This document shows, one piece after another, positions 35,486 through 44,045 of a stretch of 64,000 bases of DNA. Under the pieces are notes generated by a model. That model was not told where the DNA came from, did no database searches, and worked only from the letters and a program-made list of their open reading frames with translations. The position numbers and the translations under genes were made by a program. This DNA is from Psychrobacter sanguinis (GTDB lineage Bacteria > Pseudomonadota > Gammaproteobacteria > Pseudomonadales > Moraxellaceae): NCBI RefSeq assembly GCF_020736705.1, contig NZ_CP085990.1, positions 1,116,001-1,180,000 of the forward strand. The letters are read 5' to 3'. Every line of letters begins with the position of its first letter. Position 1 is the first letter of the stretch.

Positions 35486-35919
35486 TGCAGTCCTCGTAGT
35501 AGGTCAATCAAACTTTGAGTGTCTATTTGGCTAATGTTGAGGCTTATCGCCCCAGATGCTCGAGCTGTGATTTGCAGTTTGATGTTCTTTATGACGGAGG
35601 CTGAGCCTAGATGCGTGATTCCAGGCTCAAGATGAATTGGAATAAAGTGCGGGTTTGGATCATGAGGACTGTTTATAGCACCAGGTAATGTGTCAGCTTG
35701 AGTCTGCGTGCGCTGATACTGGCGTTTCCAGTTATGTAGAAGGTTTTGGTTAATGCCATGCTCTCGGGCAATGCTGGCAATTGATCGACCTGAGTCTGTC
35801 GCTTCTTTTACTAAAAGTGCTTTAAACTCGCCGCTGTAAGTTCTGCGTTTGGGCTTATTAGGGGGTTGTGTTGTCATGTTAGTGTCCACGATTATTTGTT
35901 CGTGGACACTATCTCGCAT
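35482..35919 (-). CDS. tnpA: IS66 accessory protein TnpA
   Basis: 145 residues. The helix-turn-helix part has RTYSGEFKALLVKEA and SIASIAREHGINQNLLHNW, as in the IS66 Orf1/IS3 OrfA-type DNA-binding domain. It is the first gene of the set and begins near the right end of the IS. The internal ATG at about residue 15 (MTTQPPNKPKRRTYSG) is a likely alternative start. Confidence 0.93.
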   Translation of the reverse strand: MRDSVHEQIIVDTNMTTQPPNKPKRRTYSGEFKALLVKEATDSGRSIASIAREHGINQNLLHNWKRQYQRTQTQADTLPGAINSPHDPNPHFIPIHLEPGITHLGSASVIKNIKLQITARASGAISLNISQIDTQSLIDLLRGLQ

Positions 35920-35966
35920 TTTTTAATAGAAAAAAAGATGGGATGGTCGGATGCTTACAGTACTTA

Positions 35967-36734
35967 ACCGAGTTGATGTGTTTTAAAAACAATAATCAAC
36001 TACCAGATAGTTTGCTAGGATGGATAAGAGAAGATCTCCGTAGTGCTCTGCACATCGCTTATCTAGTCCGTGATACTCTACATAATAAAGCTTTGGTTGG
36101 AGATAAGGAGCTAGTTCCTTACATTTCAAATTACTTGAAATATGAGGTCAATCATTTCAACAACACCCATATCAACTTTCCAAATTATGCAAACGATGTA
36201 TATCTAAACAAACATCAGTTGATAGGCAAAATTGAAACAGTTAAGTCCCACTATTTTAAAAATCGTACTGACAGGGAAATAAAGTGGCTTAAGGGTGATG
36301 ACAGCGATCAAATTGAATGGGCTTATAACTATCTAAGCTCAGACAAGAGAGACTATCTTGTGCTTCATAAGATATTCATACCCGTCTCTTTGGAAGACAA
36401 ATACAATTTAATTTTGGCTAGTCTAGATGTTCTATCAAACGTAGATTACACTTATGAAATCTTTACTAAAAATATAGATACAAGTGACCCTAACTTTGAT
36501 TTCAAGCCGATACCAGTAATATCATATAGAGCTAAAGTCATAGAGAACATGAAAGACGCTTGGGTTAAACTTTCAGCGAGCAGTAAGAACGAAGATCTAA
36601 GCCAAATAAAGATTTATAAAAAAGATCAAGATCTACTGGACTCTATTATGAAAGCAGAAGGAACCACTTCTGCCTCAAAAGTTGTAGGTCAGTTGATTAA
36701 AGATAAATATGACAGAATCTCTAATAAGAAATAG
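35967..36734 (+). pseudogene. Asp-rich protein gene, 3' part
   Basis: 255 codons reading TELMCFKNNNQLPDSLLG onward, helical, with LRSALHIAYLVRDTLHNK and the C-terminal EGTTSASKVVGQLIKDKY, which looks like a ribbon-helix-helix or helical DNA-binding tail. It is in frame with the 5' part after removing the IS and one duplication copy. A start inside the IS end (ATG at 35943) would yield a 263-residue product. Unrecognised family. Lies just before the convergent integrase gene. Confidence 0.8.
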
Positions 36735-36802
36735 ATGGTTCTAGTATGTAAAACTACTTTATTTGATATCGTATTTTTAACAACTAACGTTGTAAGAATG
36801 AG

Positions 36803-38155
36803 TTATTGTAATAGCTTCTGCAGCTCTATCTTCGTCATACCTTTATTAATGAGCGCTTGAATAAGGTCTCGTTTATCGATTGCTTCAAGACCATCATATT
36901 GATAGTTATTTAACGAACTCTCAATCTGCTGCCGCGCTGTCTGAAAGTCTACAATTTCGCCTTTATCTCTCAATAAGTCTAAAAAGTCAGCCCATACTTG
37001 CATGATTTTGCGACGCTCCTCTAAGTGCTGTGCGTGGTTATAAACTGCGCGAATGCTACTTTTTTTATCATGTGCCATTTGCTTTTCGATGGCATCTCCC
37101 ATATAGCCAAGCTCGTTTAGATTAGTGGATGCGATATGACGAAAACCGTGTCCGGTCTGTCTACCAGCATATCCTAATATATCTAGGGCGTTATTAATGA
37201 ATTCTTCGCTGTACGGCTGATGCATGCCAGTGTGATAGAACACGTATTCATATTGTCCTGTGATGGGTCTCATCTCTTCTAATATGGTTAGCATCTGATC
37301 TGATAGTGGTACGACATGCTTACGCGCAATTTTAAGATTGTCGATATCAACACGCCATAAACGGTTAGGGAAGTCGATATGCTCCCATTTCATCATACGT
37401 AGCTCGATAGTACGACAGAATGAATAAGCTAGAAACTTCATGCCCAATCGAGTCTGTTCATGACCATGATAGCCTTCAATATCTTGTAAGAGCTTAGGTA
37501 ACTCACTAAGCTCAACGTGTTTCATGTGCTTAGTCTTCGCTTTTGGGTACAGCTCTTTTAAACCTTCTGTATGGTTTACCTCAATTAGGCGTTCTCTCTT
37601 AGCTCTTTTAAGAATATTGCCAGCAAGATCAATAGTGCGTCTGGTTACTTCTCGTGGTGGTGTTCCCTTTTCAGCTCTACTTTCAATGTTATCTGCCATC
37701 GACTTACAATCTTCAAATGTCACATCTTTTAAAGCGATACCTTTAAAGCTCGGTAGCACGTCTTTGTGCATTCGATTGTAGTCTTGCTGATAGGTACGAG
37801 GCTTTACGTTTCGTTCACGTTCTTCTAACCACTCAAGCGCATAGTCATTGAACATTTTAGCTTGCTCGTTCGCAAGCTTATCTTGACGTTTTTTATTCTT
37901 TGGATTTACGCCATTAGCTACTAAAGCCTTAATATCAGAGTTAGCTACTCTAGCTTCTGCTAAGCTCATCTGCGGATATGTGCCTAAAGTAGTCTTCTGC
38001 TGCTTACCATCGAAGCGATAAGCACTTACCCATGTTCGAGTGCCTGAGCTACGTACCAGTAATTGTAAGCCTTGTTGATCGCTATATTTATCTGGACGAG
38101 AAGGGGTGCATTTATCAGTTGGCTTAAGCTTACGGATCTTACTATCACTTAACAT
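36803..38155 (-). CDS. int: P4-type tyrosine integrase
   Basis: 450 residues. The N-terminal DUF4102-type arm-binding domain contains YSDQQGLQLLVRSSGTRTWV and YPQMSLAEAR; the SAM-like core and catalytic domain carry FCRTIELRMMKW (Arg), a Lys in KIARKHVVPL, TGHGFRHIAS (His-x-x-Arg) and RAVYNHAQH (Tyr). This set is complete for activity. It lies 283 bases from tRNA-Ser and drives integration at its 3' end. GTTGGTCTA repeats begin right before its start codon, so the integrase may control its own promoter. Its 3' end converges on the Asp-rich gene. Confidence 0.96.
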   Translation of the reverse strand: MLSDSKIRKLKPTDKCTPSRPDKYSDQQGLQLLVRSSGTRTWVSAYRFDGKQQKTTLGTYPQMSLAEARVANSDIKALVANGVNPKNKKRQDKLANEQAKMFNDYALEWLEERERNVKPRTYQQDYNRMHKDVLPSFKGIALKDVTFEDCKSMADNIESRAEKGTPPREVTRRTIDLAGNILKRAKRERLIEVNHTEGLKELYPKAKTKHMKHVELSELPKLLQDIEGYHGHEQTRLGMKFLAYSFCRTIELRMMKWEHIDFPNRLWRVDIDNLKIARKHVVPLSDQMLTILEEMRPITGQYEYVFYHTGMHQPYSEEFINNALDILGYAGRQTGHGFRHIASTNLNELGYMGDAIEKQMAHDKKSSIRAVYNHAQHLEERRKIMQVWADFLDLLRDKGEIVDFQTARQQIESSLNNYQYDGLEAIDKRDLIQALINKGMTKIELQKLLQ

Positions 38156-38292
38156 GTTGGTCTATTTCCTATACCTACGAGCTATATGTTTAAAGCGTTA
38201 AGACAATTATGTTGGTCTAAGACTTATAAAACTAGATAGAATGTTGGTCTAATTGAGGTGTATATGAATAATAGACCAACGAATAGACCAAC
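38156..38292. repeat. integrase arm-type sites, right end
   Basis: Five copies of the 9-mer TAGACCAAC or its complement: complement at 38156, 38211 and 38243, forward at 38272 and 38284. They lie between the integrase start and tRNA-Ser. Two more copies lie at the left end of the island. The stretch 38293-38438 shows only a short AACGC/GCGTT dyad at 38350-38368. Confidence 0.7.
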
Positions 38293-38438
38293 ACAAGCCA
38301 CGGGATAGGTGGGTTATGTTAGGATAGATTGGAAAAACAGCAGACATAAAAAAAACGCTAGACGCGTTATTTATAAAGGTTTTAAGCAGTGTTTGGGATA
38401 GGGTAGGACAAGATAGGAAAACTAGATTTTTATAAGAT

Positions 38439-38453
38439 TGGCGGTGAAGGAGG
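38439..38453. repeat. attR-type repeat within tRNA-Ser
   Basis: TGGCGGTGAAGGAGG, the reverse complement of the tRNA 3' end including CCA, identical to 16455-16469. Confidence 0.88.
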
Positions 38454-38529
38454 GATTCGAACCCTCGATACGCTATTAACGTATACACACTTTCCAGGCG
38501 TGCGCTTTCGACCACTCAGCCACTTCACC
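38439..38529 (-). tRNA. tRNA-Ser (anticodon GGA)
   Basis: Class II tRNA. Acceptor stem GGTGAAG / CTTCACC, discriminator G, encoded CCA, anticodon stem CACGC / GTGTG with loop CTGGAAA (anticodon GGA), long variable arm with ATACG / CGTAT, and T-arm with GGTTCGAATCC. All stems pair (one G-T). The gene is whole because the island's end restores its 3' part. It reads serine codons UCC and UCU. Confidence 0.96.
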
Positions 38530-38779
38530 GTTTTGAAGGCGTACAGTATACCTAAAGGCAAGGCAAATGTCATCTTTGCGGAGTGTATTTAATCACTTAT
38601 ACCGCTTAATTACGCCTGACGTCAATTAGTGACGCTTATTGATTATAAATGCTTTACAGCGACAACGCCCATTGTTAGCATAACTTTCTTTTGGTAAATA
38701 CGGCATACTGTGCTTTGTTAAGGCGATTAATGAGCGAGACTTAGCCCTAGATAAAGGCAGTAAAATAGAGGCGATAAAA

Positions 38780-39769
38780 GTGGTAAATGATAGGGGCCAA
38801 CAGCAGACAGAAAAGTGGCCAAAGGTGAACATGTTTAAACGAACAGTACGAGAGGGGTACACAATTGACCTATTAGGAAATGCAGGTACTCCAACCTTCA
38901 TTAAAGCGATAGTGATCAGTTTTAGTATACTTTTTTCTTTAACAGCCTGGGCCAATGATTTTAGGGACTGTGGGCAAAATTTTTACAAAGCCACAGCCCC
39001 AGATTATTTAGAACAAAAGCTCCTAAACAACAGTGTGCCTTTATGCTTTAATGGTTTTGCTACCTTGTATTCGGGGCTATCAAAAACCCCTTTGTGGTCA
39101 GCGGAACACTTAACTCGAGATAGGTTGTCTCAAGCAGAAAATATTCCTCGTGAGGACAGTTTTCATCCTGAGAGCCGATTGCCCAGTAGTATGCGAGCGC
39201 AGTTGTCAGATTATAAAGGCTCAGGATATGACCGTGGACATCTAGCGCCCAATGGCGATATGGCCAATGTTGATCAACAATATGATAGCTTTAGTTTGGC
39301 CAATATTATTCCGCAGTCGCCTGAAAACAATCGTTATCTTTGGCGCAATATTGAGTCTGTCACCCGTTATTTGACCAAAAAACATGGTGAAGTGTACGTT
39401 GTTACGGGCGTGGTGTTTAAAGGACGCAAAATTTCGCAATTAAACAACCGTGTATTGATACCAACTCACGTTTTTAAAGCGGTTTACATTCCCTCGACTG
39501 GGCAAGCAGGCGTCTATTATGCGCCCAACGATGATAGCGAACGGGTAGAAATTATTAGTATTGATGAGTTGGCACTGCGTTCAGGTATTGACGCATTTCC
39601 CTCCATTGCGCCTAACGCGAAATCTGAAGCAATGCCATTACCCGTTAAAGTGGGCGACATTGCAGACAGAGCCGACCAACCAACAGATAATCAAAGTGAA
39701 AAACCCTTGTGGTATCTTATTTTAATTGAGATTCTACGATGGTTGGCTGATAACTTTCTTAGTAAATAA
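38780..39769 (+). CDS. secreted DNA/RNA non-specific endonuclease
   Basis: About 329 residues if started at the GTG at 38780. The signal segment FIKAIVISFSILFSLTAWA precedes the mature part. The NUC active-site motif DRGHLAP is at 151-157 with His154 as general base; NIIPQSPENNRYLW supplies the Mg-binding Asn. VYVVTGVVFKG and a hydrophobic tail follow. The C-terminus (LWYLILIEILRWLADNFL) may anchor it. Likely periplasmic or extracellular nucleic acid scavenging. The start is uncertain; the ATG at 38831 (MFKRTVREG) is an alternative. It stands just beyond tRNA-Ser. Confidence 0.85.
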   Translation: MVNDRGQQQTEKWPKVNMFKRTVREGYTIDLLGNAGTPTFIKAIVISFSILFSLTAWANDFRDCGQNFYKATAPDYLEQKLLNNSVPLCFNGFATLYSGLSKTPLWSAEHLTRDRLSQAENIPREDSFHPESRLPSSMRAQLSDYKGSGYDRGHLAPNGDMANVDQQYDSFSLANIIPQSPENNRYLWRNIESVTRYLTKKHGEVYVVTGVVFKGRKISQLNNRVLIPTHVFKAVYIPSTGQAGVYYAPNDDSERVEIISIDELALRSGIDAFPSIAPNAKSEAMPLPVKVGDIADRADQPTDNQSEKPLWYLILIEILRWLADNFLSK

Positions 39770-39910
39770 TTCTTAGTATACAATTGGTTTAAGCAAGTAA
39801 TTAGATAAGAAAAGTGTGCGAAGTAATCCCTATTTTTAATTAATGTGGTAATAATAAATAGGCTGTTATCAGAAAATTAATACTCTAATAATAAAAGGGA
39901 GCTATAAGTT

Positions 39911-40273
39911 ATGACACAAGATAGTGACAATGAGTTAAATAACGAAAGTATTAATCCTAACGAGTCTAATAAGGTATCAGAAGGGGAGACCTTCTCATTT
40001 CTACCCTATGACAATGACCATCAAAGCTTACAAATAGGTGAGCTTACCTTCGAAAATCAAACAGACAAAGTTATCGTATACGGTGATATTGAGATCCGCA
40101 AAGATAAGCAGGGACTGAGTCAGGCCCTAAAGCTACAAAAACTATTTGATCTTATGGTGGCTGAGCTACAGGCGACTGACTCTAAAGCAGGTCTTCAAGA
40201 CTCTCTAGAAAAACAAGGGTTATTGGATGATCAGGAGCAATCCAGTAAGGAAGTAGACAATCCTTTTTCATAA
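39911..40273 (+). CDS. hypothetical acidic protein
   Basis: 120 residues, strongly acidic, without cysteines or membrane segments. The core FSFLPYDNDHQSLQIGELTF and VIVYGDIEIRKDKQGLSQALKLQKL looks folded; both ends are low complexity. AAAAGGGAGCTATAAGTT precedes the ATG. No family recognised; similar short proteins seem common in Moraxellaceae. Not part of the island. Confidence 0.75.
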   Translation: MTQDSDNELNNESINPNESNKVSEGETFSFLPYDNDHQSLQIGELTFENQTDKVIVYGDIEIRKDKQGLSQALKLQKLFDLMVAELQATDSKAGLQDSLEKQGLLDDQEQSSKEVDNPFS

Positions 40274-40530
40274 ATCTAACCATTGTAAAATATAAGCGTA
40301 ATAATTTATTGATTTAACACTTTTTTTTTATTTATTAAGGGCTATAATTAATCATACCTTTCAGGGTATTTAAATAAAAAAATATCTTGACCAGCGTCTA
40401 TTCACTGTCTAAGATATCTTAAACAGCATGAATTAGTGAGTAGCGGTTTTAGCCATTTTGAACTCCAAGTCGATGTGCTGCTAAAGCCGCCAAAACTAAC
40501 TTCACACATTTTCTCGAAAGGAATCGTATT

Positions 40531-40914
40531 ATGAAATTATTAAACCAATCTATTTTAGCGCTTTCAGCGTTAGGTCTAGCAACAGTAGCGATGGCTGCTG
40601 ATCCATTAGCCAATACCACATGGCAAACTTACGATAACGGTCAACCTAAAGCTTTAGTGAAAATCACTGAATCTAATGGCGTATTGACTGGTAAAATCAT
40701 TTCTACCAACCGTGCCGAAGGTAAAAAGTTTGTGGGCCGTACTGTAATGTCTGGTCTAAAAGCGGAAGGTGCTGGTAAATACAGTGGTGGTCAAATCACT
40801 GATCCAGAAAATAACAAAACTTATCGTCTAACTGCGGAATTGAAAGGCAGCGACTTAAAACTTAAAGGTCACTTAGGTCCATTCTCACGTAGTCAAGTTT
40901 GGAAAAAGCAATAA
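40531..40914 (+). CDS. DUF2147 secreted protein
   Basis: 127 residues. The signal peptide MKLLNQSILALSALGLATVA is cut after AMA. The mature part (PLANTTWQTYDNGQPKALVKI, ITDPENNKTYRLTAELKGS, LGPFSRSQVWKK) matches DUF2147, a small beta-rich periplasmic or outer-membrane-associated fold of unknown function. GAAAGGAATCGT precedes the ATG. Monocistronic with a strong terminator. Confidence 0.9.
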   Translation: MKLLNQSILALSALGLATVAMAADPLANTTWQTYDNGQPKALVKITESNGVLTGKIISTNRAEGKKFVGRTVMSGLKAEGAGKYSGGQITDPENNKTYRLTAELKGSDLKLKGHLGPFSRSQVWKKQ

Positions 40915-40948
40915 TTTAGCTAAGCTAATTAGCTAAATTGATAAAAGA

Positions 40949-40977
40949 AGCCAGATAGCAATATCTGGCTTTTTTTG
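40949..40977 (+). terminator. terminator of the DUF2147 gene
   Basis: Stem AGCCAGATA / TATCTGGCT, loop GCAA, T7; 35 bases after the stop. Confidence 0.92.
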
Positions 40978-41067
40978 TACTTGTTTTTTGAGAGACTGTT
41001 TTTTGGGGCACTATTTTCGAAGGACTATACTCTTTTTGAATATAGCTCAGAGAATAGGGGCAGGTAT

Positions 41068-43215
41068 TTACTCTACTTTAAAAGAGTGAGAAACGCCTTT
41101 ATATGGGGTAATCGTATCGTCCCAACCATTTTTCCAGTCACCTTGATGCACAATACGATAAGTGCCAGAAGCAGTGTCCTCACCAATTCTCCAGTCGATA
41201 GTAACGCGACTATACGCCACTTTTTCACGTTGCCAACTATAGGTAGTGTCAAAATCGTTGTCTTTTTTATAGTCGACCCATTTTCCTTGTTGTAAACGCT
41301 GAACAATTAAAAAGCTGTCTTCGGTTCTAAGGTTGTTCTTAGGATGGGCGCCTCGAAAAACCACTTGTACCGTATCGCCCTTTTTATAAGTTGGATTGGG
41401 CTGTTGTAATACTTGTCCCCACTGCTGCTGTGCAGGTTTATCATCATACGACACACCCGGTCTTTCGGCGAAGTTTTGTTTAGAGCGGTCGGGGGGCGTG
41501 ACATCACTAGTGACAGCAAGCCCATCGCGCATGGCTTGGGCCAAAGTCACGTATTCTTGTAGATAAGCATTGGCTTGATAAGGACCAAATTCAGTAGACG
41601 CGCCTTCATAATGCTGTTGAGCATATTCTTCGCGGGTAGTGAGATAACCACTATAGTTATTTGCCAGTCCTGCCACTACCAAGGTATCTACTCCAGATGT
41701 GGCCAATTCATTGCCTACCGCTTCACGTAAACGGCGACCCACCATTGTGGTCGGCTCCGCAGGGATGCCAATCAATGCAAGATTTCCGATGCGCATTAAT
41801 TGTACTGGCTGTTCTTTGTTGACCCAGCCCCAGTATCCCGTAGGCAGAAGTACCGGTTTTTCAGCCTGACAGTCATCTTGGCTAACCGACGACACTATAC
41901 CAAAGGCACTTCGAGTGGCGGTACCCAGTAAAGAGGTATCTACTTTGTTGACGCTATCGCTCAGGCGTAAGCTTTTACGAGTCATGCCCTCATAGACACC
42001 CGGTATATTAGACGGTCCATTTTCAGCCCCAGGAGCAAATGAATATCCTCGAGCGGGCAGACAAAGTGTTTGCTTGCCTGCCCCCTGAGTAAACTCTGGC
42101 GCTACCTCGTAGCCTGCCAAATTAATCCAACGTGCTCGAGTGTCAATAGGGCCAGACACTGGTTTGCCTTGGTCCCATAATTCAAGTGCTTTATTTAACT
42201 GAAGTGAGCCGTCCCGAATCACGTTTTGCCATTCATCTTTGCTGCCTTCAAAGCCAGGTGCTGAATTGGCATTTCCCCCTGCAGCGACCACGTCTCCTTC
42301 ATCGGCATTAGCAAAAGCGGCCACAAAATCTGGATTTGAGCGTTGACTTATCTTCGCCTCCGCGCCCCATTGAGCATAACCTTTATTGTCAGCACTTAAG
42401 TGGCTAAATTGGTTGCTAAAGCTGGTAGGATGAATGGCAAACCAATTAATTAGGCCTAAAGGCGTTCCATCTGCTGCGTCAAGGCGTAACTGAGTCATTA
42501 CGTCATTAACACTGTTGTCAAAATCTTTGGCATCAGGATTGGCCTGATAGGCGGATAACGAGCGGTTTCGAGTAGCGCCTTTTAACTTACCTTGAGCTAG
42601 GGTTAGCTTACCAGGGGCCAGACGGTTATGGGCTTGTCTTATAGAACGTACAATACCATCAACTATGGCGTCAAAGTTTTGACGACTATACCCTGCACCT
42701 GTATCGTCTTGACTGGCAATCTGGTACAGTCGTTGATGCGAAAAGCCTGAGTTGCCAACGTGTGTATGAGTCGCTGTTAGCATCACATTGTCGTCATTGT
42801 ATAGGGAGCCAAATTCCGCTTGCAGGCGTTTGATAACCTCAAGCTTTACTGAAACAAACATTGCCCCCATATCTGCAGACACATACACAATACGGCTTTG
42901 TTCAGGTTGATCATTTTGCGCGATAATAAAAGCACGGGCATATAAGCGGTCATTGAGACCTTCGACCACCTGATTAACGGCGTAGCCAAACATACCCGTT
43001 TCAGCGGCCGCCCCTGTTATATCGGTTTTACCCACACCGACTAAATAGTTCGATGCCGGTGATGTTGAGGGACTAGAGGCAGTTTTTGAAGACAAAACAG
43101 AGGAATCTACGGCCGCTACGTTTTGCGGTGAGTCAGGTTGTGACTGAGCTGGGTCATAAAGGCAAGCACTTGAATTCAGAGCAAGCGTTGTGGCACAAAG
43201 TGAAACAAGTAGCAT
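41068..43215 (-). CDS. neutral/alkaline ceramidase-family protein
   Basis: 715 residues. A short N-terminal hydrophobic signal with Cys18 is followed by the ceramidase domain: YLVGVGKTDITG, zinc-type MLTATHTHVG (His150, His152) and the FAIHPTSFSN block (His262). The C-terminal Ig-like domain is at about 600-715. In known ceramidases a Ser nucleophile lies in a GDVSPN or GNLSPN motif; here the site reads EGDVVAAGGN, with Val310 in place of Ser. Either catalysis differs or activity is lost, although the gene is otherwise intact. AGAGGGCCTTTT precedes the ATG. Probably exported. Confidence 0.88.
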   Translation of the reverse strand: MLLVSLCATTLALNSSACLYDPAQSQPDSPQNVAAVDSSVLSSKTASSPSTSPASNYLVGVGKTDITGAAAETGMFGYAVNQVVEGLNDRLYARAFIIAQNDQPEQSRIVYVSADMGAMFVSVKLEVIKRLQAEFGSLYNDDNVMLTATHTHVGNSGFSHQRLYQIASQDDTGAGYSRQNFDAIVDGIVRSIRQAHNRLAPGKLTLAQGKLKGATRNRSLSAYQANPDAKDFDNSVNDVMTQLRLDAADGTPLGLINWFAIHPTSFSNQFSHLSADNKGYAQWGAEAKISQRSNPDFVAAFANADEGDVVAAGGNANSAPGFEGSKDEWQNVIRDGSLQLNKALELWDQGKPVSGPIDTRARWINLAGYEVAPEFTQGAGKQTLCLPARGYSFAPGAENGPSNIPGVYEGMTRKSLRLSDSVNKVDTSLLGTATRSAFGIVSSVSQDDCQAEKPVLLPTGYWGWVNKEQPVQLMRIGNLALIGIPAEPTTMVGRRLREAVGNELATSGVDTLVVAGLANNYSGYLTTREEYAQQHYEGASTEFGPYQANAYLQEYVTLAQAMRDGLAVTSDVTPPDRSKQNFAERPGVSYDDKPAQQQWGQVLQQPNPTYKKGDTVQVVFRGAHPKNNLRTEDSFLIVQRLQQGKWVDYKKDNDFDTTYSWQREKVAYSRVTIDWRIGEDTASGTYRIVHQGDWKNGWDDTITPYKGVSHSFKVE

Positions 43216-43422
43216 AAAAGGCCCTCTTAACAGTAAATGACTCAGTATGAGATTGCTTAAACAGGTTTTTAAGGGTTTAATTTAATGATTTAAAATAGTA
43301 ACTGAAAATAGCGACTGCGAATTTATTAACACGTATGCTTATCTTAGATTAAGTTAAATTAGACTAGATGGCATTATAACTGCGAGCTTTATAACTTTAA
43401 GCGTTAACTATAGGTTTTAATT

Positions 43423-44007
43423 ATGGTATCCCAAGTTTGTCCTTGTCGTATTATTCCCGATAATCTGACTGAATCCAGTGTGTCGAATCTGGCAGGTAGC
43501 CTAGCTGAAGACCAAGTCAGAATCGCTTATAGTGACTGTTGCCAACCGCTGCATCAAGGGGTGAAGATTGCCGACAGCAGCGAAGCATTAATGCGGTCGC
43601 GTTATTCTGCATTTGTTAAAGTATTACCGGACTATATTATTGAGACAACCGTACCAGCTCAGCAGTCTTTACTTGATAGACAAGCCATTAAAGAGTGGGC
43701 GGAGCAGACAAATTGGGCAGGGCTGCAAATTATTGATCACAATCCCAAAGTGAGTAAACGACATTCTCAGGTTGAATTTAAAGCTTATTATCATGACGAT
43801 CAGTTAGGCAGTCCAAGACTGTCGGCTCATCATGAGCTATCCACTTTTGTGAAGACTGCCCCTCATAATTCGCAAGCACATCAACAGAACTCCAAGACAG
43901 TTTGGTATTTTCTAGACCCGACTACTGATCTTAATGTGACTCAGAAACAGCCGTGTATTTGCGGTTCAGGAGAGAGGTTCAAGCGCTGCTGTGGCCAGTT
44001 CTTATAA
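43423..44007 (+). CDS. YchJ-family SEC-C motif protein
   Basis: 194 residues. Two SEC-C-like cysteine motifs frame the protein: CPCRIIPDN at the N-terminus, with a later Cys pair, and CICGSGERFKRCCGQF at the C-terminus, the zinc-binding tail shared with SecA. The middle YSAFVKVLPDYIIETT and WAGLQIIDHNPKVS are YchJ (UPF0225) blocks. The N-terminal motif is stretched by about 30 residues compared with E. coli YchJ. Function unknown; the fold is NTF2-like with zinc ends. Confidence 0.85.
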   Translation: MVSQVCPCRIIPDNLTESSVSNLAGSLAEDQVRIAYSDCCQPLHQGVKIADSSEALMRSRYSAFVKVLPDYIIETTVPAQQSLLDRQAIKEWAEQTNWAGLQIIDHNPKVSKRHSQVEFKAYYHDDQLGSPRLSAHHELSTFVKTAPHNSQAHQQNSKTVWYFLDPTTDLNVTQKQPCICGSGERFKRCCGQFL

Positions 44008-44045
44008 GTCAAATTGGATTTTATATCACGCTTTATTAAGCGAGT

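Larger units (their letters stand above)
33322..35958 (-). mobile_element. IS66-family insertion sequence, 2637 bp
   Basis: Ends GTAAGCATCCGACCACCCC and complement of GGGATGGTCGGATGCTTAC; an 8-bp target duplication AGTACTTA stands at 33314-33321 and 35959-35966, as usual for IS66. It has the three genes tnpA, tnpB and tnpC. All three reading frames are intact, so it looks recently active. Confidence 0.96.
16455..38453. mobile_element. 22-kb integrative genomic island at tRNA-Ser
   Basis: Bounded by the 15-bp repeat TGGCGGTGAAGGAGG, whose right copy is the 3' end of tRNA-Ser(GGA). A P4-type tyrosine integrase reads from near the tRNA into the element. Arm-type repeats TAGACCAAC occur only near the two ends as far as I can see. 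Content is accessory: Abi_C, SIR2, HEPN-like/CBS and AlbA genes, an hsdR scar, AlpA, an RDF-like protein, YqaJ, DUF932, a YagK/YfjJ protein and three insertion sequences or remnants. The flanks are housekeeping chromosome. Confidence 0.9.
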
